The translations under genes and the position numbers were made by a program. From the NCBI GenBank assembly GCA_025054955.1, contig JANWZE010000035.1:1-64000 (forward strand): a DNA stretch of 64,000 nt, in the 5' to 3' direction. Source of the stretch: Blastocatellia bacterium. Its GTDB lineage: Bacteria; Acidobacteriota; Blastocatellia; HR10; J050. Of this stretch, positions 1 to 9,570 are shown piece by piece (positions within the stretch are counted from its first letter, which is position 1; each line of letters opens with the position of its first letter). The notes beneath the pieces were generated by a model, which worked only from the letters and a program-made list of their open reading frames with translations, was not told the origin of the DNA and ran no database searches.

Positions 1-580
1 GTGGCTGTGAGCTCGCGTTTTTGCCAGGAAAGCGGGCAGGCCTGTATGGGGGCCTCGCTGTGGGCCCCCGCGTAGAATGCGTGTGAGCGGATAGGACCGA
101 ATTCTTCAACCCGCAATTGGTACTGTCCATCTGTGTTCATCAGTGGTGTTTCCGAGGAATCGCTCAAATGTTATTTTCAGAGGAATCGCCCATGAGCTCC
201 GTGCTCGCCACGAACCATGAAAATGGTTATTTTCCAAGGAATCGGCCATGAGCTCCGTGCTCGCCACGAACCATGAAAATGGTTATTAGCAGAGGAGTCG
301 GGCGGCCACGGCGAGCCGCCCGTACAGGGTGGCTGTGGGCCCGCGTTTTTGCCCGGAAAGCGGGCAGGCCTGTATGGGGGCCTCGCTGTGGGCCCCCGCG
401 TGGCTGTGGGCCAGCGTTTTTGCCAGGAAAGCGGGCAGGCCTGTATGGGGGCCTCGCTGTGGGCCCCCGCGTAGAATGCGTCTGAGCGGATAGGACCGAA
501 TTCTTCAACCTACAATTGGTACTGCCCATCTGTGTTCATCAGTGGTGTTTCCGAGGAATCGCTCAAATGTTATTTTCAAA
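1..580. repeat. Diverged direct repeats, about 180 bp unit
   Basis: Bases 1-181 recur almost unchanged at 400-580. A third, shorter copy of the first 72 bases lies at 329-400. Between them, a unit of about 52 bases that includes CCATGAGCTCCGTGCTCGCC occurs twice in tandem (180-232 and 236-288). Each long copy carries a GC-rich hairpin, GGGGGCC and GGCCCCC around a short loop. The ORFs that cross this stretch are arginine/proline-rich and depend on the repeat, so I see no gene here. It is probably a non-coding repeat family; only the copies inside this window can be judged. Confidence 0.85.
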
Positions 581-616
581 GGAGCCAGCAGCTCGGCCCC
601 TGAATGAACCTGCTGG

Positions 617-2332
617 TTACTCTGCATCATCCCACGTCCACGCACGAGCTAACTGATAAATGCTGGTTCGCAGTCGCTGATGCCGATTCGAGAGCCTGAC
701 AAAACGAGCCTCATGCCTTCCCCCTTTTGCTCGCAGAATGCGAATCAACTGTCGCTTTTGTGCTGAACTCCATTGATCCAAATCGGGAAACAACTCGATC
801 ATGACGCTCCAGCGGCGAAACGCCTCGCGCTCAGCCGATGGCCAGGCGCTCAGGTCAGTGACGCCGAGCCGTTGTGCGACATTGGCCGTTGCTGTCTGCA
901 CAGCCCGGATCGGATCGCCACCATAGGCGCGAGCAATGTGGTGTGTTACTTGATGCCCGATATTCTCATACGGGAACAGCCCGATCAGCTCGTCGCGTGG
1001 CTCGCCGAGATGGAAGTAGATATTCTCCCGACTGAGTCGGCGCAGGACGCGCCGCGGCGAACGATAGCGAGGATCACGGCGGAGCTTCTCTCGCTCCGCG
1101 CGTAGCAGATTTACGACAGCCCGGCCTCGTGGCTCGAAGCCGAGGTTGTAGTAAAACCAGCAGGCGCCCGAACTGAGCGCTTCGTCATTTTCATAGCCAA
1201 TTTGGTAGCGCATGACGGTAAAATCGGTCGGTCGAAACAGATCGTAGACCACTGCTAAGACGCGGCCAAATATCCAGCTTGATTCGCCGCCGCGAAACGT
1301 CTCGAACACGTTGTATGCCACCTCAGATGATTCAAACAGGCCGCTGGCCAGCGTATAGCCGATCGGAACGCCGTTCTTCAGCAACAAGCCTGCATAAACG
1401 CTTTCAAGAAATAATCGGCGCGCCGGTTGCAGGCCGATCATGACGATGCGCAATCCTCGTCCGCACTCGTACAGAAGGCCATCGTCGGGACTGGCGTAAT
1501 CGAACGCTTCCAGTTCCCGATGGCGAACAGCCATGCAGGCCCTCGCCAGGTTGATCAACCGGCTCGTTTCGTTTCGGCTCAACCGACGACGTGCAGGCAG
1601 GCGCTGCAGCTCGCGCCGAAGGTCAATCGCGCCGCGACGCAAAGGTTCACGATGATAGTAGGGCTTCTTAACGTTGATCGCCGCTGTGGTTCGACTTGGA
1701 AAATCCTTACCGAGCGTCAAGCGCAACGGCAGCGCGAGCGAATCATAGAGCGACTGCCGAGTCATTTCATCGCAGCTCATAGTGTTGAACCGATTGATAA
1801 GAGAGACAAACGCATTGCCTCCCCCGGCAGCATTGGCCAGCCACTCGGCCGAAGACACATGCTCATCATCAATGCCCGGATGCTCGGCCAGCGTTGTCAG
1901 CAGAACCAATATCCTATCCAGTGGCGCTGGGTCAGCATAACAATCCCATGCGATGTCAACGTGAGCCGGATAGGATTGCGCTAGCCAGCAGGCCATCGGG
2001 TAGGAAAACGGATAGACGGTCGTGGTGGTGATGATCCCTGTCTCGTCCAGCTTGCGTCGCGCGCGTGCAACTTCAGGGCGGTCGGCAAATTCATACAGCA
2101 GCCGGTTGACTCGATGGAGCACTGCCGGACTATCAGGATAAGCCTTGATGAAACAGAGCGCCTCATGCAATCGCAACAACAACGATGCCTCCTGCGGAAA
2201 CGCGCCGGGCAAGGCGTCCAGCAGGGTGATCTTTGCAGCTTCGGCCTCGGCGCCGAATTGAGTGCGCCAAGTTTCTAATTGTTCGACGCATTGTTCTGAC
2301 GGCGGGGCTAGGCTCGCGCGTGAGCGTTTCAT
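617..2332 (-). CDS. Unknown protein, 571 aa, with a possible GNAT-like C-terminal part
   Basis: Long minus-strand ORF with even codon use and no internal stops. I do not recognise the family with certainty. The N-terminal 230 residues are helical and leucine-rich. Residues about 300-430 alternate strands and helices in a way that suggests an acyltransferase fold: a segment reading GVPIGYTLASGLFESSEVA, then an FYYNLGFEPRGR segment like the end of GNAT domains. No signal peptide or membrane span is seen. The start is taken at ATG 2332 because the upstream TTG (2341) adds only three residues; neither has a clear ribosome binding site. It is divergent from the ABC transporter at 2590. Existence is fairly certain, function is not. 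Confidence 0.7.
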   Translation of the reverse strand: MKRSRASLAPPSEQCVEQLETWRTQFGAEAEAAKITLLDALPGAFPQEASLLLRLHEALCFIKAYPDSPAVLHRVNRLLYEFADRPEVARARRKLDETGIITTTTVYPFSYPMACWLAQSYPAHVDIAWDCYADPAPLDRILVLLTTLAEHPGIDDEHVSSAEWLANAAGGGNAFVSLINRFNTMSCDEMTRQSLYDSLALPLRLTLGKDFPSRTTAAINVKKPYYHREPLRRGAIDLRRELQRLPARRRLSRNETSRLINLARACMAVRHRELEAFDYASPDDGLLYECGRGLRIVMIGLQPARRLFLESVYAGLLLKNGVPIGYTLASGLFESSEVAYNVFETFRGGESSWIFGRVLAVVYDLFRPTDFTVMRYQIGYENDEALSSGACWFYYNLGFEPRGRAVVNLLRAEREKLRRDPRYRSPRRVLRRLSRENIYFHLGEPRDELIGLFPYENIGHQVTHHIARAYGGDPIRAVQTATANVAQRLGVTDLSAWPSAEREAFRRWSVMIELFPDLDQWSSAQKRQLIRILRAKGGRHEARFVRLSNRHQRLRTSIYQLARAWTWDDAE

Positions 2333-2589
2333 CGCGCGCAATTATTCCAGATGGTCGAATTGTTCGGCAATGGACAGCGTGGCCGCTGTCCAGGTTTCTT
2401 TACATCAATGAGCTTTTTTGCTAAACTGGCCGCCGCTTTGACAATCACCAGACGTGAGAAGAAACAGCGAGTGAGAGGGCGCTGGGTTACACGTCCCACA
2501 CAAGAAGGTGAACGATCCGTCACTCAGCAGGAGCCTCGCTGGAATGTATCATGAGCGCAAGCGTTTGACATGGGCGCTTGCGAGGTCAC

Positions 2590-4473
2590 ATGCCCCTGAG
2601 CGGGCTTGCGCATGGCGTTATGAACGAGAGCCTCAAAATACTCACTGTCAAGCTGAGCGGGGCGATGACTCAACTGCCGTACATACCACAGGCGCTTGCC
2701 TTGGTGTGGTCGGCGGCGCGGCCGTGGACGATTGCCTGGGCTGTGTTGTTGATCGCGCAAGGGCTGCTGCCGGTTGCCCTCGTCCATCTGACTCAGAACG
2801 TCGTTGACAGCATGGTTGCTGCCATGAACGCCGGCGGTCAGTGGCAGGCGCTTGAGCCGGCGCTGCGATGGGTCATTGTGATGGCCTTGGTCTTGTTGTT
2901 GATTGAGGGGCTGGAAAGCGTCATGGCGTGGATTCGCGCGACCCAATCCGAGCTGGTCAGCGATCATGTCAGCGGGCTAATCCACGACAAAGCGGTCTCG
3001 CTGGACATGGCCTTTTACGAGACGCCGGACTATTACGATCGGCTGTACCGCGCTCGCATTGATGCCATCAGCCGACCAGTGGCGTTGCTGGAGAATGTAG
3101 GAAGCCTGGCGCAAAACGGCATCACGTTGATTGCGATGGCCGGTGTGTTGATGCGGTTTGGGTGGTGGGTTCCCCTGCTGTTGATTGTGAGCACCCTACC
3201 GGCCTTCCACGTAGTGCTACAATCAGCCATGCACCGACACCAATGGCGCGTGCGAAACACGACAGACCAGCGTCGGACCCGCTATTACGACTACATGCTT
3301 ACATCACAAGAAACGGCAGCCGAACTGCGTCTGTTTGCGCTCGGCGACCACTTCAAAACGGCCTTTCAGAGCTTGCGTCAACGGCTGCGAGGCGAATCGG
3401 CGCAACTAGCTCGCCGGGAAGCCATGGCTCGATTCGCTGCCGGCGGCATGGCCATTGTAGCCATCTGTGGCGCGATGGGTTGGATGGTCTGGCAAGCAGC
3501 GCGCGGATTGGTCACGCTCGGCAACGTGGCGCTCTTTTATCAAGCGTTCAACCAAGGCCAGCGTGTCATGCGAACACTGCTGGGGCAGGCGGGTGATACC
3601 TATAGCAATATCCTATTTCTCGAAAACCTGTTTGAGTTTCTCGGCCTGCAATCACAGGTGACCGACCCGATTGCGCCGGCTGCCACGCCAGCCGCATTGC
3701 GAGAAGGCATTCGCTTTGAGCAGGTCACGTTTCGCTATCCGGGCAGTCAACAACCAGCATTGGCGGATTTCAACCTCAGTGTTGACGCGGGCCAGATTGC
3801 CGCTATCGTCGGCGCGAACGGAGCCGGCAAAAGCACGCTGATTAAACTGCTCTGCCGGTTTTATGATCCGGAAGCCGGTCGCGTGACGATTGACGGAACA
3901 GATATACGTCAATGGCCGCTTATCGAGCTGCGCCGGCTGATCACGGTTCTGTTTCAGGAGCCAGTTCACTACCACACGACGGCAGCAGAGAATATCGCCA
4001 TCGGCGATCTAGCCGCAGCGCCGAACATGTCACAGATTGAAGCGGCAGCCGCCGCCGCCGGCGCCGATGCTCCAATCCGCCGGTTGCCGGACGGATACCA
4101 GACGGTGTTGGGCAAGTGGTTTGGCGGTGCTGAGCTGAGCGTCGGTGAATGGCAGCGTGTGGCGCTGGCCCGCGCATTCATCCGCCAAGCGCCGATCATT
4201 ATCCTGGACGAACCGACCAGCGCCATGGACTCATGGGCAGAAGCGGATTGGTTAGCGCGGTTTCGCCAGTTGGCTGCCGGTCACACGGCGATTGTGATCA
4301 CCCATCGGTTCACAACGGCGATGCAAGCTGATGTCATTCATGTCATGGATAACGGTCGGATCATTGAATCGGGTTCACACGAGCAATTACTGGCGCAGGG
4401 CGGGCGGTATGCTGAATCGGTGCAGGCTCAATTCCAGGGCCGATTCAATCTCAACCCGTTAAACCGCGCCTGA
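2590..4473 (+). CDS. ABC transporter, fused permease and ATPase
   Basis: Half-size exporter of about 627 aa. An N-terminal six-helix membrane domain (roughly residues 25-320) is followed by a nucleotide-binding domain with Walker A GANGAGKST, Walker B IIILDEPTS and an H-loop ITHRF. The signature is LSVGEWQR rather than LSGGQ, a variation common in lipid- and peptide-type exporters. It probably works as a homodimer in the inner membrane and expels an unknown substrate. ATG 2590 is preceded by GAGGT at short spacing; starts at 2620 and 2665 are also possible because the protein only becomes clearly conserved after MTQLPYIPQ. It stands alone, divergent from the gene at 617-2332, with no partner gene to reveal its substrate. 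Confidence 0.9.
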   Translation: MPLSGLAHGVMNESLKILTVKLSGAMTQLPYIPQALALVWSAARPWTIAWAVLLIAQGLLPVALVHLTQNVVDSMVAAMNAGGQWQALEPALRWVIVMALVLLLIEGLESVMAWIRATQSELVSDHVSGLIHDKAVSLDMAFYETPDYYDRLYRARIDAISRPVALLENVGSLAQNGITLIAMAGVLMRFGWWVPLLLIVSTLPAFHVVLQSAMHRHQWRVRNTTDQRRTRYYDYMLTSQETAAELRLFALGDHFKTAFQSLRQRLRGESAQLARREAMARFAAGGMAIVAICGAMGWMVWQAARGLVTLGNVALFYQAFNQGQRVMRTLLGQAGDTYSNILFLENLFEFLGLQSQVTDPIAPAATPAALREGIRFEQVTFRYPGSQQPALADFNLSVDAGQIAAIVGANGAGKSTLIKLLCRFYDPEAGRVTIDGTDIRQWPLIELRRLITVLFQEPVHYHTTAAENIAIGDLAAAPNMSQIEAAAAAAGADAPIRRLPDGYQTVLGKWFGGAELSVGEWQRVALARAFIRQAPIIILDEPTSAMDSWAEADWLARFRQLAAGHTAIVITHRFTTAMQADVIHVMDNGRIIESGSHEQLLAQGGRYAESVQAQFQGRFNLNPLNRA

Positions 4474-4733
4474 AAGCTCGACAGCAAACCGACGTCATTG
4501 CCTTCAATCAAGCGACACACCGAGATGAACTGACCGCGCACTCGTCCATGAAAATTCGTTATACAGGTTGCCAGTGTGCTCGTCGAGCCAGGATGCTTCG
4601 CCGGTTCGCTCTGGCGGCCAGTACGCTGATACCTTCTCCACAGCCTCATTAAGTTGACGCGACACGCTCGTTGTAGGTACATTTTTTCTTCCATTAAAGG
4701 CGTCAAATTGACGATGATTCGGAGCAAGTATTC

Positions 4734-6440
4734 ATGCAACACAAGCGGTGGCGAGTGCGGGAAGCAGATCAGGCAGCCACGCATCGGTTAAGACAAGAGC
4801 TGGGCGTGTCGCCGATACTATCGCATCTGCTATGTCACCGCCGGCTGAGCGATCCTGAAGCTGCATATCGGTTCCTTCATCCGCGCATTGAACATCTGCA
4901 CGACCCCTATCTGATGACCGATATGCGAAAAGCTGTCACCCGAATCATGCGCGCCATTCACCAACGCGAGAAGATCATCGTCTACGGCGATTACGACGTG
5001 GACGGCACAACCAGCATCATCATCTTGCGAAAAGTTCTGGAATGGCTCGGCGCCAACGTCTCGTATCACGTGCCACAGCGATTGGTGGATGGCTACGGCA
5101 TGAAAGATGAAGCGATTGAGCAAGCATACGCGGCTGGCGCAAAACTGATCATCAGCGCTGATTGTGGGATTCGAGCCTATGATGTGGTCGAGCGCGCCCG
5201 CCAACTCGGCGTGGACGTCATTATTACCGACCATCATCTGCCGGAAACCCGCTTGCCCCGCGGCGTGGCCGTTTTGAATCCACGGCGGCCCGATTGCGGC
5301 TACCCGGACAAAGAGCTTGCCGGCGTCGGCGTTGCCCTCAAGCTGGTGCATGCGCTGCTGAAAGAAGCGGGGCGTGAATCGGCGCTGGAATCGTTCATCA
5401 AGGTCGCAGCCATCGGCACGATTGCCGACATGGTCCCGCTGACGGGTGAGAATCGTATCATTGCCAAAGTCGGATTGGAGGGACTGCGTCGGCCTCAAAA
5501 CGATGGCCTGAAGGCGCTGCTGGATGTATCGGGTATTCAACTTGACCGACCGATAGGATACGATGACATCGCGTTTCGCGTCGGCCCACGTATCAACGCG
5601 ATGGGGCGCATGGGGAAGGCGAATCCGGTGGTTGAGTTGTTTTGGGCCGGGACAGCAGAGGAGGCGCAGATGAGAGCCCGCGAGCTGAATCAACAAAACG
5701 CGGCTCGGCAACAAGCGGAACGGCAGGTGTTGAATGAAGCGCACCAGATGATTCAGGCCGATCCAAGTCTGGTCGCCGGTTCGGTGATCGTTTTGGCCGG
5801 GCACGGGTGGCATCGCGGCGTCACCGGCATTGCGGCGGCGAAAATTGTAGAGAAATTCTATCGTCCGACGATTGTCATCTCGTTGGATAATGGCCTTGGT
5901 CATGGTTCCGGTCGAAGCATTCGCGCTTTTCACTTGCTCAACGGCCTGGATCAATGCGCTGACCTGTTTGTGCAGTATGGCGGTCATTCACATGCCGCCG
6001 GCTTAACGATCCGCGAAGATCAGGTCGGTGCGTTGGCGTCACGGCTGAACCGCTATGCTGCCTCGGTGCTGACCCAAGACGATCTGATCCCTGAACTGGA
6101 CATCGAACACATATTGACCATCCCTGAGGTGACATTGAATCTCTGGCAGGACATCTCGCAATTAGAACCCTTCGGGCATGGCAATCCGAAGCCGATCTTG
6201 GCCGTGCGCCACGCGCATATAGCTGGCGAGCCACGCATCGTCAAAGACAAGCACCTGAAGTTCCGCCTCATGCAACATGGGCGAGACATTGAGGTCATCT
6301 GGTGGAACGGCGTCGAAGCGGACGTAGAGTTGACGGGCCGAGAACTGGTCTCAGTCGCCTTCACCGTGGACGCCCATTACTATCAGGGTTCGGTCGGCCT
6401 ACACCTTGTGGCCAAAGACCTCAAAGTGAGGAGTCACTAA
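4734..6440 (+). CDS. recJ: Single-stranded-DNA-specific exonuclease RecJ
   Basis: A 568-residue DHH-family 5'-3' exonuclease used in recombination and mismatch/base-excision repair. The metal-binding motifs are all visible: DYDVDGTTS near residue 80, a DCGIRAYD segment, ITDHHLPE (the DHH box), and the DHHA1 motif GGHSHAAG near residue 416. The C-terminal OB-like part is present, so the length is normal. GGAGC lies 8 bases before ATG 4734. The stop codon is only 2 bases before the fused LptC/LptA start, so the two are probably co-transcribed. Confidence 0.97.
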   Translation: MQHKRWRVREADQAATHRLRQELGVSPILSHLLCHRRLSDPEAAYRFLHPRIEHLHDPYLMTDMRKAVTRIMRAIHQREKIIVYGDYDVDGTTSIIILRKVLEWLGANVSYHVPQRLVDGYGMKDEAIEQAYAAGAKLIISADCGIRAYDVVERARQLGVDVIITDHHLPETRLPRGVAVLNPRRPDCGYPDKELAGVGVALKLVHALLKEAGRESALESFIKVAAIGTIADMVPLTGENRIIAKVGLEGLRRPQNDGLKALLDVSGIQLDRPIGYDDIAFRVGPRINAMGRMGKANPVVELFWAGTAEEAQMRARELNQQNAARQQAERQVLNEAHQMIQADPSLVAGSVIVLAGHGWHRGVTGIAAAKIVEKFYRPTIVISLDNGLGHGSGRSIRAFHLLNGLDQCADLFVQYGGHSHAAGLTIREDQVGALASRLNRYAASVLTQDDLIPELDIEHILTIPEVTLNLWQDISQLEPFGHGNPKPILAVRHAHIAGEPRIVKDKHLKFRLMQHGRDIEVIWWNGVEADVELTGRELVSVAFTVDAHYYQGSVGLHLVAKDLKVRSH

Positions 6441-6442
6441 AG

Positions 6443-8731
6443 ATGAACCTTCATCGCGCTCACAGATGGCCTCAACTGGTCAGGGTGGTTGCTGCCGTTA
6501 TCTTCCTCAGCACGGTGGTCGCCATCTTCATTTCCTATCGAAACCGCTCAACCACGAACCCTCGCGCCGGCGATGCATTCCCCAAGCTGAGTAAACGGCT
6601 GGTCTCCGTTGCCGAAAATGTCGAACACCGACGAGAGCGGGGCGCAGAGACGACCTTGTTTCTCAAAGCCGCGCGCGACGAAGTATATGACGACGGCCAC
6701 CATGAATTAACAGATGTGGTGGCTGAACTCTATGATGAGACAGGGAAGCCACGTGGGTCGCTGCGAGCTGGCTTCTGTATTTACGATCCAACACAAACGC
6801 TCGTCATCTTTCAGAACCGCGTCTCGGTGACAGCATGGGACATGTTGTCATTGGAGACTGAACGGCTGACGTATGAACAGAAAACCGGCTTGATTCTGAG
6901 CGATCAACCAGTGCAATTCCGTTATCCTCATTGGCGCGGCCAGGTGGTCGGCATCGAAGTGCGGACACAGCCCGGACAGGAGCAGATCATCTTCAAACAG
7001 CACGTCCGCGTCGAGATTGACTCATCCACCGGCTCGACCAACCAAATCATTCGCCTACAGAGCGACTCGGCGTATGCCACAAAGGCGGATGCCAGCGTGC
7101 ACCTGCTCGGTAATGTGAGTTTGACACAGTCCACACAATCACTGCGCGCTGACCGGATGGTAGCCGTGTTTAATCACGAACGGCAGTTGCAACACGTCGA
7201 GGCGCAGGGACGTTGCGTCATGACATTTCAATCCGAGTCGCGTATCAGTGAGGTGCGAGCCAGTAGCATGAAGTTTCTATTCGACGCTCAGCAACGATTG
7301 CACCAGGCGACGGCAACAGGTGGAGCGGTGGCCACGGTCACCGATGCTCGAGAGGTGCGGCAGGTGCGCGCCTTTCACATTGAGGCGACATTTGTGCCAT
7401 CCTCCGGCGGAGCCGTGCATGTGGCGCGAGTCGTCGGTGATCGGGGACGAGTGGACGTGCAGGTGACGCCAGTCAAAGGCGCTCCGAGTGAACCACGTCA
7501 AGAAAGAGCTCGACTGAGTCTGTCCAGCTCGGAACAGAAGCGGCTCGTGGCGGATCGAATCGAGCTGTTGTATCAACCAGGCGGTCGAGAGCTAGACCGT
7601 GCCACGGCTTCCGGCCAAGTCGAACTGGTGTTAGAGCCACTGGCCGCGAGCCGCGCCGCTGAACGCAAAACGATTCGCGCCGGACGAATGGAGATCGCGT
7701 TTTACCAGGATGGTAATCTGGCCGAGACGCTTAATGCCCAAGATGTACAGGTGGAATTCGAGCCGTTGAAACCCACGTCGGCGCGAGCCAAGCGCACAAC
7801 CAAGAGCAAACAACTAGTCGGACAGATTGATCGCGCGACGCAAGACCTGACCAGCTTGACGCAATCAGGTGATTTCCATTTCGTTGAAGGTGACCGGCAA
7901 GCGAAAGCCGATACAGCCACGTACGATGCAGCTACTCACATCATCAGTCTGCGTGGTGGCGAGCCGGTGATCTGGGATAGCCGCGCGCGCACACGCGCCG
8001 AGCACATCCAGATTGACGTGCAAGCGGGCACGAGTGTCGCACAGGGTCGCGTGACAACGACCTACTACAACCAAGAGGCCACCGAGCGAGCAACTCCATT
8101 TCAACAGCAACAATCGCCCGTGTTCATTGCAGCGGATCGCGTCGAGGTCAATCACGAGAATCACTTTGCTGTGTACACTGGCAAGGCGCGTGCGTGGCAA
8201 GAGGAAGCCTATGTGACAGCCCAGCGCCTTGAATTGTACGGTCGAGAACGCATGATGGTGGCGGTCGGTCAGGTGAAATCGGGCTTTTATCGCGCTCCCG
8301 CGGGTCACCAAACAGGCCAAGCTAGATCGTTCGTTCCAGTGTTCGTCAGTGCCGGGCGGATGACTTATCAAGATAGCAATCGGTTGGTGCGCTATGAGAG
8401 TCAGGTGCAGTTGCAGCACGCTGACCGGCGCATGATGGCCGATCAGCTCAGTGTGTTCCTCAAGCCTGAGCTGAACGAGATCGAACGCGTTGTCGCTGAC
8501 GGGCACGTCGTGGTGACCGAACCACAGCGGCAAGCATTCGGCGATCAGGCTGTCTATACGGCAGCCGACGAGCGCGTGGTCATCATTGGCCGACCAGCGC
8601 GCATTGAAGACGACCGCTACGAAGCCGCGCAGAGGGGCTCTCGATTGACTTATCTAATGGGCGATGATAAAGTAGTGCTCGGAGATCATGAAGGATCACA
8701 ACGGGTTAAATCAATGCGGAAAATCCAGTAA
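6443..8731 (+). CDS. LPS transport periplasmic protein, LptC-LptA (OstA-like) fusion
   Basis: A 762-residue protein with one N-terminal membrane anchor (residues about 12-30) and then an entirely beta-rich periplasmic region. The first part matches LptC: a short hydrophobic anchor followed by repeats of the type '[21 protein letters not shown].v.l'. The later parts (from about residue 480) read like LptA/OstA domains, with phrases such as [23 protein letters not shown] and [17 protein letters not shown]. LptC and LptA are normally about 190 and 180 aa, so this chain could supply several jelly-roll units of the periplasmic bridge. GAGGAG precedes ATG 6443; an upstream in-frame start at 6302 lies inside recJ and is rejected. 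lptB follows directly. Confidence 0.85.
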   Translation: MNLHRAHRWPQLVRVVAAVIFLSTVVAIFISYRNRSTTNPRAGDAFPKLSKRLVSVAENVEHRRERGAETTLFLKAARDEVYDDGHHELTDVVAELYDETGKPRGSLRAGFCIYDPTQTLVIFQNRVSVTAWDMLSLETERLTYEQKTGLILSDQPVQFRYPHWRGQVVGIEVRTQPGQEQIIFKQHVRVEIDSSTGSTNQIIRLQSDSAYATKADASVHLLGNVSLTQSTQSLRADRMVAVFNHERQLQHVEAQGRCVMTFQSESRISEVRASSMKFLFDAQQRLHQATATGGAVATVTDAREVRQVRAFHIEATFVPSSGGAVHVARVVGDRGRVDVQVTPVKGAPSEPRQERARLSLSSSEQKRLVADRIELLYQPGGRELDRATASGQVELVLEPLAASRAAERKTIRAGRMEIAFYQDGNLAETLNAQDVQVEFEPLKPTSARAKRTTKSKQLVGQIDRATQDLTSLTQSGDFHFVEGDRQAKADTATYDAATHIISLRGGEPVIWDSRARTRAEHIQIDVQAGTSVAQGRVTTTYYNQEATERATPFQQQQSPVFIAADRVEVNHENHFAVYTGKARAWQEEAYVTAQRLELYGRERMMVAVGQVKSGFYRAPAGHQTGQARSFVPVFVSAGRMTYQDSNRLVRYESQVQLQHADRRMMADQLSVFLKPELNEIERVVADGHVVVTEPQRQAFGDQAVYTAADERVVIIGRPARIEDDRYEAAQRGSRLTYLMGDDKVVLGDHEGSQRVKSMRKIQ

Positions 8732-8751
8732 TACTGAGGCGTAGAGGCGTG

Positions 8752-9567
8752 ATGTCGCAGCTCATTGTAGAGAAAGAAATACCCGACGTGTGGCACGGCG
8801 AAGTCGTCTCCTCAATGCCTGATTGGGTTGATCCGGCCATTGTCACTGAAACACTGCGAGCTGTCGGCTTGAAAAAATCCTATAAGAAACGCTGCGTCGT
8901 CAACAATGTCTCGCTACATGTGCGACCGGGTGAGGTTGTCGGCCTGCTGGGTCCTAACGGCGCAGGCAAAACAACAACGTTCTACATGATCCTCGGCTTG
9001 GTTGATCCCGATGAGGGTGACATCTTCCTTAAAGGAAAGTGCATTACCAAGCTCCCCATTTACATGCGAGCGCGCCAGGGAGTGACCTATTTACCTCAAG
9101 AGCCGTCCATCTTCCGCAAGATGACCGTCGAGGATAATCTTCTGACGATCCTGGAAACGTTGAATCTAAGCAAACAGGAACGCTACCAACGACTGGAAGC
9201 GTTGTTAGATGATCTGGGCATTCGCCATGTGAGAAAAACGATGGGGTATGCCCTGTCTGGCGGCGAACGCCGACGCACGGAAATCGCCCGCGCGTTGGTG
9301 ATTGAGCCGCAGTTTATGTTGCTTGATGAACCATTCGCCGGAATTGATCCGCTGGCTGTGCTGGACCTGCAAACTATTATTCGTGATCTGAAGGCGCGCG
9401 GCATCGGCGTGTTGATCACCGATCACAATGTGCGCGAAACCTTGGCAATTACCGACCGCGCCTACATCATCAACGAGGGGAAAATTTTCCGTTCAGGCAC
9501 GCCCCAAGAATTGACGGATGATCCAATGGTTCGACGAGTCTATCTAGGAGAAGGATTCAGGTTGTAG
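8752..9567 (+). CDS. lptB: LPS export ABC transporter ATPase LptB
   Basis: A 271-residue ATPase that powers LPS extraction from the inner membrane with LptF/LptG (neither is in the window). Walker A is GPNGAGKTT, the signature is LSGGERRR, Walker B is [13 protein letters not shown] and the switch is TDHNVRETL, all typical of LptB. An extra 35 or so residues at the N-terminus precede the usual start near '[13 protein letters not shown]'. GTG 8749 lies directly before ATG 8752; the ATG is preferred. It sits between the LptC/LptA fusion and rpoN, the classic order. Confidence 0.95.
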   Translation: MSQLIVEKEIPDVWHGEVVSSMPDWVDPAIVTETLRAVGLKKSYKKRCVVNNVSLHVRPGEVVGLLGPNGAGKTTTFYMILGLVDPDEGDIFLKGKCITKLPIYMRARQGVTYLPQEPSIFRKMTVEDNLLTILETLNLSKQERYQRLEALLDDLGIRHVRKTMGYALSGGERRRTEIARALVIEPQFMLLDEPFAGIDPLAVLDLQTIIRDLKARGIGVLITDHNVRETLAITDRAYIINEGKIFRSGTPQELTDDPMVRRVYLGEGFRL

Positions 9568-9570
9568 CGT

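Noticed and set aside
227-529. 100-codon and 70-codon frames in the left repeats
   Set aside because: They arise from the repeat sequence and are made of Pro/Arg/Gly runs.
4830-5987. A 385-codon open frame on the minus strand opposite recJ
   Set aside because: It is an open-frame shadow of recJ with no family motif and no ribosome binding site.
7865-8533. A 222-codon minus-strand frame opposite the LptC/LptA fusion
   Set aside because: Rich in His/Leu and Arg with no motif; the plus-strand frame is clearly the gene.
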